64,000 nt of DNA from NCBI GenBank assembly GCA_046727175.1, contig JBKPCD010000132.1:1-64000 (forward strand), read 5' to 3'. Positions 8,567 to 16,676 of the stretch are shown here, piece after piece (within the stretch, counting starts at the first letter, position 1; each line of letters begins with the position of its first letter). The notes under the pieces are model-generated. The model did not search any database and was not told the origin of the DNA. It saw only the letters and a list, made by a program, of their open reading frames with translations. Position numbers and translations under genes: made by a program. The DNA is from JBKPCD01 sp046727175 (GTDB lineage Bacteria > Acidobacteriota > Vicinamibacteria > Vicinamibacterales > 2-12-FULL-66-21).

Positions 8567-9427
8567 TCAGTGACGACCCTCGAAGCGCAGCGCGGAGATT
8601 TGTTCGGAGACGAGGCCGACAAGGAATACGATGACAGCGAACATGATCAGCAGCACGGATGAATTGGTGACGTGCCGCTGGGTCGCGATCGTCCAAACCA
8701 TGTATCCCGCGCCGACCGCGAAGGACGCCAGACTGATTGGAAGGAACACACGCAGAGGACTGAACAGTGTCACGATGCGGAGACTGATTACGAGGAAGCG
8801 CGTGCCGTCGCGCGCCAGCCGAACCTTCGACGTTCCCACTCGCTGCCGCGCCTCCGTCGGTTCGAAGGCGACGTTGTAGCCGGCTTTGATGAACGCGAGT
8901 GTCGTCGTCGTCGGCAGGGAAAACCCGTTGGGCATCAGATGCAGGAACTCGAGGAGCTGCTCGCGCCGTGCGGCACGAAAGCCCGAGGTCAAATCGGGAA
9001 TGTGACGTCCGGCCAGGTAGCCGGCAAACCAATTCAACGCTTCGTTGCCGAGACGTCGCACGTGGGTTGCCTGCGTTGCGGCCGATCGAGCCCCGACGAC
9101 AAGGTCGTACTCACCGAGCCTGGACGCCAAGCGACGGGCATCCTCCGCGCGGTGTTGGCCATCGCCATCGATGATCAACACGAAATCACCAGTCGCCTTG
9201 CGTATTGCCGTTTTGACTGCGGCGCCGTTCCCTTTGTTGTAGGGGTGGCGGACGACGACGGCGCCCGCGCCTTGCGCGCGTGACGCGGTCTCGTCCCGCG
9301 ACCCGTCATCCACGACCAGGATTTCTCTCCAGCGCCCGGCCGACGCGAGCGCACTCACCACGTCTCCAATCGCGGCTGCTTCGTTGTATGCGGGGATGAC
9401 GACCGAGACGTCTGCGGGATCTGCCAC
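8567..9427 (-). CDS. Family 2 glycosyltransferase with C-terminal membrane anchor
   Basis: A 286-residue polyprenyl-phosphate sugar transferase relative. The catalytic domain shows VSVVIPAYNEAAAIGDVV, ILVVDDGSRDETASRA, the metal site LIIDGDGQHRAED and DLTSGFRAARREQ. Two hydrophobic segments close the protein: FLPISLASFAVGAGYMVW and VLLIMFAVIVFLVGLVS. This domain layout resembles GtrB/ArnC-type enzymes that make polyprenyl-phosphate sugars. It sits 12 bases upstream of the GT39 gene and 5 bases from the next glycosyltransferase. Confidence 0.88.
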   Translation of the reverse strand: MADPADVSVVIPAYNEAAAIGDVVSALASAGRWREILVVDDGSRDETASRAQGAGAVVVRHPYNKGNGAAVKTAIRKATGDFVLIIDGDGQHRAEDARRLASRLGEYDLVVGARSAATQATHVRRLGNEALNWFAGYLAGRHIPDLTSGFRAARREQLLEFLHLMPNGFSLPTTTTLAFIKAGYNVAFEPTEARQRVGTSKVRLARDGTRFLVISLRIVTLFSPLRVFLPISLASFAVGAGYMVWTIATQRHVTNSSVLLIMFAVIVFLVGLVSEQISALRFEGRH

Positions 9428-9432
9428 GAAGA

Positions 9433-10464
9433 TCAGCGCTCCCAGCGCCGTTCGACGCCGGTGCCCGTCAGGGCGCCTTGACGATCGCCGTCGCTGACCT
9501 CCTCGTCCTGACGGTTCCCCGGAAGCTCGAGGGTCTTCACGCGATACACGAGGTCTTCGAGCAGCTTGCGGTTTGCGGAGATCACGTCGGCGAGCAGGCC
9601 AATCAAGACAACCTGAAAGCCCACGATCATGAAGACGGCCGCGAGAATCAGGGACTGGAGGTTGCGAGGACCGTACACCGGTTGTGTGAGCATCGTGTAG
9701 ACGAACCGCAGCGAAACCAGGACGCCGGCGGTGATTATCGCGAGACCGATGTACGTGAACACCTTGAGAGGCTCGTACATCGCGTAGATTCGGACGATCG
9801 TCGCGGCGGACTTCTTGATGTACGAGAAGATGCTGTCGAACAGCCTCGACTCACGCGTCCGCGGATTCGTGGCGACCGGAACGTGTGCGATGGCCATTCG
9901 CTTCTTTCCCGCCTGGATGATCGACTCGAGCGTGTACGAATATTCCGACACGATCGTCATCCGCAGCGCCGCCTCGCGCGTGTACGCGCGGAAGCCGCTC
10001 GTCGTGTCGGGCACCGTTGTCCCCGAGACCTGTCGGACGACCCAGCTTCCGAGCCGCTGAAGCTGGCGCTTTCGCCAGGACATGTGACGCACCTCAGCGA
10101 TGTTCCGGTCGCCGATGACGATGTCGGCCGCCCTCTTCAAGAGCGGCTCCAGCAGCTTCGGTATCTCGTGTCCGGCGTATTGATTGTCGGCGTCGGTGTT
10201 CACGATGAAGTCGGCGCCGCGCTTGAGCGATGCGTCGATGCCCGCCGCGAATGCGGCCGCCAGCCCTTTGTGACGGCGCATGCGGACGACGTGATCGACG
10301 CCGCAGCGGAGCGCCACGTCGGCCGTTCCGTCGTTCGATCCATCGTCGACGACGAGGAACTCGATGACATCGATGCCGGGCACGCTGCGCGGGAGATCCG
10401 AAATCGTGGCGGGGAGCGTCGCCGCCTCGTTCAGGCACGGGATCTGGATGATGAGTTTCTTCAA
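9433..10464 (-). CDS. Family 2 glycosyltransferase, membrane-anchored, TTG start
   Basis: A 343-residue enzyme very similar in layout to its neighbour: KKLIIQIPCLNEAATLP, FLVVDDGSNDGTADVA, the metal site NTDADNQYAGHEIP, DTTSGFRAYTRE, then two C-terminal membrane segments (IGLAIITAGVLVSLRFV and LILAAVFMIVGFQVVLIGLL). The start is inferred to be the TTG at 10464. It overlaps the preceding GT4 stop as TTGA and sits directly before KKLIIQIP. The longer alternative start at 10608 would add 48 residues that overlap the GT4 gene out of frame. It may be a duplicated relative of the 8567-9427 gene. Confidence 0.87.
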   Translation of the reverse strand: MKKLIIQIPCLNEAATLPATISDLPRSVPGIDVIEFLVVDDGSNDGTADVALRCGVDHVVRMRRHKGLAAAFAAGIDASLKRGADFIVNTDADNQYAGHEIPKLLEPLLKRAADIVIGDRNIAEVRHMSWRKRQLQRLGSWVVRQVSGTTVPDTTSGFRAYTREAALRMTIVSEYSYTLESIIQAGKKRMAIAHVPVATNPRTRESRLFDSIFSYIKKSAATIVRIYAMYEPLKVFTYIGLAIITAGVLVSLRFVYTMLTQPVYGPRNLQSLILAAVFMIVGFQVVLIGLLADVISANRKLLEDLVYRVKTLELPGNRQDEEVSDGDRQGALTGTGVERRWER

Positions 10465-11504
10465 GAGCCGATCAACTTCTCGATGACGCCGTCCCACGTG
10501 ACGTGCCGCGCGACCTCGAAGCCCGCGTCGCCCAGAGATGCCGCGCGCGCGCGATTGCTCGCCAGACCGTTCAGTGCCGCTGCAAGCGCCTCCGGCGTCG
10601 GCTCGCACGAGAGCCCGGTCACGCCGTCGGCGACGAACTCGTTCGGGCCGCCGGAGTCGGTGCAGGTGATCACCGGCTTCCGCGCCAGAAAGGCTTCGAG
10701 GGTCACGTATCCGAAGTCCTCATCATACGGCGGATACACGACGGCCAGTGCTCCCGCGTACAGCTCGATAAGGTCGTTGTCGCCCGTCGTCCCCAGGAAG
10801 GCGACGCGATCGGAGACGCCGGCCGACTCTGCGTCACGTTCGACGTTCTGACGCTGCGTCCCGTCGCCAGCGACGACCAGCCGGAGTCCGGGATCCACTT
10901 GAGCCATCGCCTTGACGATCAGGTCGACGCGCTTCACCGATTCGATGCGGCCAACCGACAGGACGTAATCGCCGTACGGCCCTGTTTTCAGGCGCGACGC
11001 GAGACGTGGTGGATGATACAGCGGCTCGGCGGAAAGACCGTTGAACTTCGCGAGGCGTCCGGCGGTATTGCGCGCGTTCGCGAAAATCGCGCGACATTCC
11101 CGGAGCATCTCGGTGTCGAGGCGGACGAGCGTGTCCCGCAGCCCGACATCCGCTTCGATATGGTCAAAATCGCTGTACGGCGTGCCGCACAACTCGTAGG
11201 CCGCGCGATACTGGTGAATGAGCCACGCCACCTTGCGTGGGTGTCGCGCGAAGTAGGTAGGAAACTTCGAGGCGATCACCAGGTCCACGGGGCGTCCGTT
11301 GCTCTCGCTGAGGTCCAGCAGCCGCCACGCGGCGGCATGCGGCAGAATTTCCTCCTTGGGATACCACTTGAACGGGACGCTTACGAGCTCGGTCTCGTAC
11401 CCTCGCTGGCGGAGCTCGCGAACCAGCTCGCGCACGTGCGTCTCCGCGCCGCCGTGCACGAACGGCACCCGCGCCTCGCAGACGAGGATGGTCTTTACAG
11501 ACAC
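10461..11504 (-). CDS. Family 4 glycosyltransferase
   Basis: A 347-residue GT-B enzyme. The N-terminal domain begins with ILVCEARVPFVHGGAETHVR, with the glycine-rich GGAETH loop. The donor domain starts near residue 172 with GDYVLSVGRIESVKRVDLIV. The C-terminal nucleotide-sugar motif reads EDFGYVTLEAFLARKPVITC, with the two conserved glutamates. It lies 36 bases after the YchF-type gene and is the first transferase of the polysaccharide operon in transcription order. Confidence 0.9.
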   Translation of the reverse strand: MSVKTILVCEARVPFVHGGAETHVRELVRELRQRGYETELVSVPFKWYPKEEILPHAAAWRLLDLSESNGRPVDLVIASKFPTYFARHPRKVAWLIHQYRAAYELCGTPYSDFDHIEADVGLRDTLVRLDTEMLRECRAIFANARNTAGRLAKFNGLSAEPLYHPPRLASRLKTGPYGDYVLSVGRIESVKRVDLIVKAMAQVDPGLRLVVAGDGTQRQNVERDAESAGVSDRVAFLGTTGDNDLIELYAGALAVVYPPYDEDFGYVTLEAFLARKPVITCTDSGGPNEFVADGVTGLSCEPTPEALAAALNGLASNRARAASLGDAGFEVARHVTWDGVIEKLIGS

Positions 11505-11540
11505 TCAGCGAATCAGCCCTGGAGTCGAGCGATCCTCTGC

Positions 11541-12629
11541 TCACGTCGCATGTCGAAAATTGATCACGTCGCCGTCGAGGACGATGTAGTCTTTCCCCTC
11601 CAGCCGTAATTCTCCGTGCTCGCGGCACGCGGCGAGCGATCCCCGCGCGATCAGCGCCTCGTAGCGCACGACTTCCGCTCGAATGAACCCTCGCGAGATG
11701 TCGCTGTGAATTTCTCCTGCCGCCAGGACAGCCGGCGTTTCTCGCGGGATCGACCACGCGCGGCATTCATCCTCGCCCACGGTGAAGAACGAAATATGGC
11801 CAAGCAGTTCGTAGCTCGCGCGAATGATGCGGTCGAGGCCCGACTCGCGGAGACCGAGGTCCGCCATGAAGGCCGCTGCGTCGGCGGCATCGAGCTGGGC
11901 GATCTCCAGCTCGATCTTGGCGCAAACGGGCACGGCCCGTGTCGCGGCGCCGGCAATGAAGTTCTCCACTCCCGCAAACCTGACGGCATCGTCGACGTTC
12001 GGCAGGTCGGCTTCGTCGACGTTCAGGACGAGCAGCAGCGGTTTGGCCGAGAGAAACTGAAAGCCACGCAGGCGTCGGGTGCTATCCGCATCCAGCCGCA
12101 GTGCGCGAAGCGATCGGCCCGCTTCGAGCGTGGCGCGGCAGCTGTTGAGCAGCTCCTGCTCCTTGCGCAAATCGGGGTTGGCGCCCTTCTTCAGATCGCG
12201 CTCCAGCCGTTCGAGGCGGCGTTCGACGACGCCAAGATCGGCGAGGATGACTTCGTCTTCCATTGTTCGGATGTCGCGCGCGGGATCGACGGTGCCCGCC
12301 GGATGCGGCACCGCCGGATCGCGGAAAATGCGAACAACGTGCAGAAGGGCGTCGGCGTTGCGGAAGGGAGCGACGTCGAGAAGCGCCTGAGCTGCGGTTC
12401 GGGCGCCGCCCGCGCCGGCGATGTCCGCGAACTCCACGGTAGCCGGGACGCGCTTGCGCGGGTTGAACAGCGACGTCAGCCGATCGAGGCGCTCGTCGGG
12501 GACGCGCGACACGCCCACGTTGGCTTCGGCCTTCCCCCCGCTCCGGGGTGCCTCGCGGGTGCTCGTGAGTAATTGAAAGAGCGCGGTCTTGCCCGTCGAG
12601 GGAAAGCCAATCAGCCCGGCTCGGAGCAT
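11541..12629 (-). CDS. ychF: YchF/OLA1-type Obg-family GTPase/ATPase
   Basis: A 362-residue P-loop protein: G1 GFPSTGKT at residues 8-15, the switch region VEFADIAGAGGARTA, and the base-recognition motif NVDE. That motif is the family's altered NxxE in place of NKxD, consistent with ATP use. The C-terminal TGS-like part ends with YEALIARGSLAACREHGELRLEGKDYIVLDGDVINFRH, close to the canonical YchF ending. Family proteins bind the ribosome and act in translation or stress control. It reads away from the dcw cluster and heads the polysaccharide operon with a 36-base gap. The shared 170-base spacer holds the mraZ promoter. Confidence 0.88.
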   Translation of the reverse strand: MLRAGLIGFPSTGKTALFQLLTSTREAPRSGGKAEANVGVSRVPDERLDRLTSLFNPRKRVPATVEFADIAGAGGARTAAQALLDVAPFRNADALLHVVRIFRDPAVPHPAGTVDPARDIRTMEDEVILADLGVVERRLERLERDLKKGANPDLRKEQELLNSCRATLEAGRSLRALRLDADSTRRLRGFQFLSAKPLLLVLNVDEADLPNVDDAVRFAGVENFIAGAATRAVPVCAKIELEIAQLDAADAAAFMADLGLRESGLDRIIRASYELLGHISFFTVGEDECRAWSIPRETPAVLAAGEIHSDISRGFIRAEVVRYEALIARGSLAACREHGELRLEGKDYIVLDGDVINFRHAT

Positions 12630-12732
12630 AGGTCACAAAAAATCTTCGCATGGTAGCACGCGGTGGCACCTCGAGCAGGTGAGCAGGCAGCGAACAAAAG
12701 GCGTAACTTCAGTGATTTCTAGAATTTTGCGG

Positions 12733-12761
12733 TTGACATTCCTGATGTGCTTCTCTAGTAT
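12733..12761 (+). promoter_or_regulatory. Sigma-70-type promoter of the dcw cluster
   Basis: A perfect -35 box TTGACA (12733-12738) is followed after exactly 17 bases by the -10 box TAGTAT (12756-12761). The predicted start site falls within the first MraZ repeat, about 30 bases ahead of mraZ. This is the best-matching promoter in the window. Confidence 0.85.
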
Positions 12762-12765
12762 CGCC

Positions 12766-12790
12766 GTGGACTTTTGTGGACCACAGTGGA
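12766..12790 (+). promoter_or_regulatory. MraZ operator: three GTGGA direct repeats at 10-base spacing
   Basis: GTGGA occurs at 12766-12770, 12776-12780 and 12786-12790, each separated by five bases. MraZ is known to bind tandem repeats of a TGGGN-like word at one-turn spacing upstream of its own gene, so this is a probable autoregulatory site. The third repeat runs into GGAG, about nine bases before the mraZ GTG start. It therefore probably doubles as the ribosome-binding site. Confidence 0.75.
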
Positions 12791-12800
12791 GTGATACCGC

Positions 12801-13241
12801 GTGCTCCGGGGCAACTACGCCGCCAAAATCGATGACAAGGGGCGGCTCAAGATTCCGAACGCCTTCCGTGCCCTCATCCACGGACAGCACGGGCCTGAGC
12901 TGTTCGTGACGAGCCTCACGGGGGAATACGTCCGCGTTTACCCCATGCCGGTGTGGATGGCGCTCGAAGAGAAGCTCTCGCGCATGCCATCCACCCATCC
13001 TGCGCGGATCAAGTTCTTCGATCGCGTCAACTACTACGGCCAAGCCTGCGAGATCGATGCGCAGGGGCGAGTCGTCATTCACCCGCGGCTGCGCGACGCG
13101 GCGTCGATGAGCGGCGACGTCGACGTGCTCGGGCAGCTCGATTGCCTCGACGTCTGGAACCACGAGCGTTTCGTCGCGAAGCTGCAGCGCGAGGCGTACA
13201 CCGACGAAGACGCCCGCGCCCTCGCGGAATTCGGGATCTGA
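12801..13241 (+). CDS. mraZ: Transcriptional regulator MraZ
   Basis: A 146-residue protein made of two SpoVT/AbrB-like swapped-hairpin repeats. The first begins RGNYAAKIDDKGRLKIPNAF and the second contains ACEIDAQGRVVIHPRLRDAA. MraZ forms a ring that binds repeats upstream of the dcw operon and controls cell-wall and division genes. The GTG at 12801 is the start: it places the usual second-residue RGNYA motif correctly and has GGAG upstream. It opens the dcw cluster and lies four bases ahead of rsmH. Confidence 0.97.
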   Translation: MLRGNYAAKIDDKGRLKIPNAFRALIHGQHGPELFVTSLTGEYVRVYPMPVWMALEEKLSRMPSTHPARIKFFDRVNYYGQACEIDAQGRVVIHPRLRDAASMSGDVDVLGQLDCLDVWNHERFVAKLQREAYTDEDARALAEFGI

Positions 13242-13245
13242 CGCG

Positions 13246-14133
13246 ATGGCGCCTGCACACGAACCCGTCATGGTTGCTGAAGTCGTGACGCTGCTCGCGC
13301 CCGAACGCGGTGGCGTGTTCGTCGACTGCACCGTCGGTCTCGGCGGCCATAGCCGGGCGCTGCTCAACGCGGGCGCATCGCAGGTCCTGGGGCTGGATCG
13401 CGACGAAGAGGCGCTCCGCATCGCAAGCGAGGCGCTCGCCGCATTCGGCGATCGGGTCGAGCTCGTCCACGCTGACTTTCGCGATCTCAATCACGTGCTC
13501 GACGACCGAGGCATTGCCCGCGTCGCCGGGGCCCTGGCCGACTTGGGCGTCTCGTCGATGCAGCTCGATGGCGAAGGCCGCGGCTTCAGTTTCCGGCGCG
13601 ACGAGCCGCTCGACATGCGAATGGATCGATCGGCGGGGCCGACGGCGGCGGATCTGGTCGCGAAAGCCGGCGAAGAGGATCTCGCGAACATCATTTTCCA
13701 GTACGGCGAGGAGCGCTACTCGCGGCGGATCGCCCGCGCGATCGTCGCGGCACGCCGGACTGCGCCCGTGCGCACGACCGCGCAGCTCGCGGACATCGTT
13801 CGCCGCGCCATTCCTCGTCGGGGTTATCAACGGATTGATCCAGCGACGCGCACGTTCCAGGCGCTGAGGATCACGGTGAACCGCGAACTGGAGGGGCTCG
13901 AGACGTTCCTGATCGACGCGAGCCGGCGGCTTCTTCGCGGCGCCCGTCTCGTCGTGATCTCGTTCCATTCCCTCGAAGACAGGATGGTCAAGCATGTGTT
14001 TCGGGCACTGGAGCGTGGTGAGGCGGCGCTTCGCGTCCTGACGAAGCGGCCGCTGGAGCCGGGAGAGGACGAGACGGCGCAGAACCCGCGGGCGCGCAGC
14101 GCGAAACTGCGCGCCATCGAGAGGCTCGCATGA
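13246..14133 (+). CDS. rsmH: 16S rRNA (cytosine1402-N4)-methyltransferase RsmH
   Basis: A 295-residue SAM-dependent methyltransferase that modifies C1402 in the decoding centre of 16S rRNA. Signatures include HEPVMVAEVV at the N-terminus, the SAM loop FVDCTVGLGGHS near residue 24, the block ADLGVSSMQLDGEGRGFSF and the C-terminal SFHSLEDRMVKHVFR. The length matches the family. The start ATG lies four bases after the mraZ stop, and the end overlaps ftsL by ATGA. Confidence 0.97.
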   Translation: MAPAHEPVMVAEVVTLLAPERGGVFVDCTVGLGGHSRALLNAGASQVLGLDRDEEALRIASEALAAFGDRVELVHADFRDLNHVLDDRGIARVAGALADLGVSSMQLDGEGRGFSFRRDEPLDMRMDRSAGPTAADLVAKAGEEDLANIIFQYGEERYSRRIARAIVAARRTAPVRTTAQLADIVRRAIPRRGYQRIDPATRTFQALRITVNRELEGLETFLIDASRRLLRGARLVVISFHSLEDRMVKHVFRALERGEAALRVLTKRPLEPGEDETAQNPRARSAKLRAIERLA

Positions 14134-14522
14134 GCGGCACGGACTTCGAGTACGCGATCAAAAAGGACGTACGGAACAACCCAATCGTCCGTGAGCTCGA
14201 CGAGGCGCGCCAGCAGCAGTTGTGGCGATCGACCGCGATCGGCGCGGTGCTCGTCGGCGTACTGCTGTTCTCGGCGTGGCAGCACTTCCAGCTCGTGCGT
14301 CACGGATACGAGATGGAGCGCCTCCAGCAGGAACACGCGGCCGAAATCGAGGTGAACCGGCATCTCCGCCTCGAGATGGAGACGCTGCGTTCGCCGCGCC
14401 GCATCGAGGAAATCGCGACCCGGAAGCTGCACCTCGTGGCGCCTGCGCCAGATCAGGCGATCGTCATCGAACGGGTCATGGCTCCCGAACCGCCCGCCAA
14501 GTCCATCGTGGCGGCCCGCTGA
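14130..14522 (+). CDS. ftsL: Cell division protein FtsL-like, bitopic membrane protein
   Basis: A 130-residue protein with a short cytoplasmic N-terminus, one membrane segment at about residues 35-50 (TAIGAVLVGVLLFSAW) and a periplasmic coiled coil rich in Glu, Arg and Leu (residues 58-90). The layout, size and position between rsmH and ftsI identify it as FtsL although sequence conservation is low. FtsL joins FtsB and FtsQ in the divisome. No ftsB lies nearby. It starts inside the rsmH stop (ATGA). Confidence 0.85.
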   Translation: MSGTDFEYAIKKDVRNNPIVRELDEARQQQLWRSTAIGAVLVGVLLFSAWQHFQLVRHGYEMERLQQEHAAEIEVNRHLRLEMETLRSPRRIEEIATRKLHLVAPAPDQAIVIERVMAPEPPAKSIVAAR

Positions 14523-14546
14523 ACGCCCGGCCCGCGAGGAGGATCG

Positions 14547-16676
14547 ATGGACGAGAGGAAGGGCAGCAGATTCAAGGCTCCGTGGAAGCGGATCGCGTCC
14601 AGGCGCAGACACACGACCGATCTGCCCGATGCGTGGCGGGCGACCATCCGATCGCGCGTGCTCGCCGGCGCGGTGCTGTTCGGCGTCTGGACTGTCGGGA
14701 TCGAAGCCCGCCTCTTCTACCTTCAGGTGATCCAGCACGCCGAGATGATGTCGCGTGCCGATCGGCAGCAGCTCAGGACGATCAAAGCCCCTGCAAAGCG
14801 CGGAGAGATTCTTGACCGCATGGGTCGCGTTCTCGCCTACAGCGTCGACGCGGACACAATCGTCGCCGACCCGTCGGAGGTCGAGGACCCCGACGCGGTC
14901 AGCGCTGCGATCTGTCGTGCACTCGACGACTGCGACGCCCGCGAGCGTCAGAACATGGCGAAGAACCTGCGTCGCAAGGGGCAATTTGCGTGGCTCGCGC
15001 GAACCGTCTCGCCTGACGAGGCGAGACGCGTCAAGGCCTTGCAGCTCCAGGGCGTCGGATTCCTCAAGGAGAGTCGCCGCTACTATCCCAACAAAGATCT
15101 GTTGTCGCACGTGCTCGGCTACGTTGGCGTAGACAATGTCGGGCTCGCCGGGCTCGAATCCACGTTTGATTCGGTGATTCGCGGCCGCGAAGGGAAGGTG
15201 CTCGTCCAGACGGACGCGCGCAAGCACGCGCTGTTCAGCCGGACCGAACGCCAGGCGACGTCAGGCGCCACGCTCGAGCTGACGATCGATCAAGTCCTTC
15301 AGTACATGCTGGAGCGCGAGCTCCGCGCCGGTGTCGAAGAGAACAGGGCGGCTGGCGGATCTGCGATCATCATGCACCCCGACACGGGCGAGATTCTCGC
15401 AATGGCGAGCTGGCCCACCTTCAACCCGAATTCGTTCGGACGGTTTGCCGAAGACACCCGGCGCAATCGAACCATCCAGGATCTGTACGAGCCCGGCTCG
15501 ACCTTCAAGGTCGTGACGGCGTCCGCCGCGCTCGAGGAGCACGTGATCAATCCAGGCGATCTGATTGACTGCGGCGCCGGACGGATTGCGTTCGGGAGTC
15601 GGGTCATCAACGACATGCACGCGTATGGCGTGTTGCCGTTCACCGAGGTCATCGTCAAATCCAGCAACGTAGGCGCCGTCAGAGTGGGACTCCGTCTCGG
15701 TGCTGAGCGGCTCGGCCTCTACGTGAACCGTTTCGGCTTCGGCCAGGCGCTGTCCCCGGATTTTCGTGGCGAGAACCCCGGTATCGTGTGGAACCCGGCG
15801 CGCCTCGATCCGAGCGCGCTCGCGTCGGTCTCCATGGGGTATCAGGTCGGTGTGACGCCGTTGCAGATGGCCGCCGCCGTCAGCTCGGTTGCCAACGGCG
15901 GGATATTGTTCGAACCCCATGTCGTGCGGGCGGTCATCACCGGTAGCCACCGCACCGAAGTCGCTCCACGGCCGCTGCGGCGAACGATTTCGGAGAGCAC
16001 CGCAGCCGAGCTCACCGCGATCATGGAAGGCGTTGTCGATCGTGGCACCGCGAAGGCGGCGCGGATGGACGGGTACACGATCGCAGGCAAGACAGGGACT
16101 GCTCACAAAATCATCGACGGTCACTACTCTCCGTCCGAGTACAACGCGTCGTTCGTCGGGTTCGTCCCGTCGCGCAAGCCGGCCCTGACGATCATTGTCG
16201 TGATCGATTCGCCGCACGGGAACGGGTACACAGGCGGCGGCGTCGCAGCGCCAATCTTCAAGCGGATCGCGGAAGCTTCACTGCGGCACCTCGGGATTGC
16301 GCCGACGGTCAATCCTGTTCCGCCAGTTCTCGTCGCCAGGAACGAGGCGCCGAGGGACACCGCGCCGCGACCCGTGAGCGCGACGGCCGTTCTGGGTCGA
16401 GCCGCTCAGGACGCCGATCCGGACGTGATGCCGGATCTTCGCGGGATGAGCGCACGGGACGCGCTCCGGACGCTCACGAGAATCGGCATGACGGCGAGAA
16501 TCAGCGGTGACGGATTCGTCGTCGAACAATTGCCCGAGCCCGGCGCGGCGCGCAGCATCGCGGGGTCCTGTCTGCTGAAGCTTGGCAGGCGACCCCTGGA
16601 GGAAAATCACGGCGGATCCCTCGACACGGCTCAGGGTGGTTCGAAGCGATCGAATACCGGAGGAGCGCCCCAGTGA
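14547..16676 (+). CDS. ftsI: Penicillin-binding protein 3 / FtsI with C-terminal PASTA domain
   Basis: A 709-residue septal transpeptidase. A cytoplasmic tail is followed by a membrane segment near residues 35-55, the PBP dimerisation domain (RGEILDRMGRVLAYS), and the transpeptidase domain. Its catalytic motifs are S318-T-F-K321, S372-S-N374 and K515-T-G517. A single PASTA domain lies near residues 630-690 (VMPDLRGMSARDALRTL). PASTA on FtsI is usual in Gram-positives and several deep lineages and absent in E. coli. A strong AGGAGG site lies just ahead of the ATG. The stop overlaps murE (GTGA). Confidence 0.96.
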   Translation: MDERKGSRFKAPWKRIASRRRHTTDLPDAWRATIRSRVLAGAVLFGVWTVGIEARLFYLQVIQHAEMMSRADRQQLRTIKAPAKRGEILDRMGRVLAYSVDADTIVADPSEVEDPDAVSAAICRALDDCDARERQNMAKNLRRKGQFAWLARTVSPDEARRVKALQLQGVGFLKESRRYYPNKDLLSHVLGYVGVDNVGLAGLESTFDSVIRGREGKVLVQTDARKHALFSRTERQATSGATLELTIDQVLQYMLERELRAGVEENRAAGGSAIIMHPDTGEILAMASWPTFNPNSFGRFAEDTRRNRTIQDLYEPGSTFKVVTASAALEEHVINPGDLIDCGAGRIAFGSRVINDMHAYGVLPFTEVIVKSSNVGAVRVGLRLGAERLGLYVNRFGFGQALSPDFRGENPGIVWNPARLDPSALASVSMGYQVGVTPLQMAAAVSSVANGGILFEPHVVRAVITGSHRTEVAPRPLRRTISESTAAELTAIMEGVVDRGTAKAARMDGYTIAGKTGTAHKIIDGHYSPSEYNASFVGFVPSRKPALTIIVVIDSPHGNGYTGGGVAAPIFKRIAEASLRHLGIAPTVNPVPPVLVARNEAPRDTAPRPVSATAVLGRAAQDADPDVMPDLRGMSARDALRTLTRIGMTARISGDGFVVEQLPEPGAARSIAGSCLLKLGRRPLEENHGGSLDTAQGGSKRSNTGGAPQ

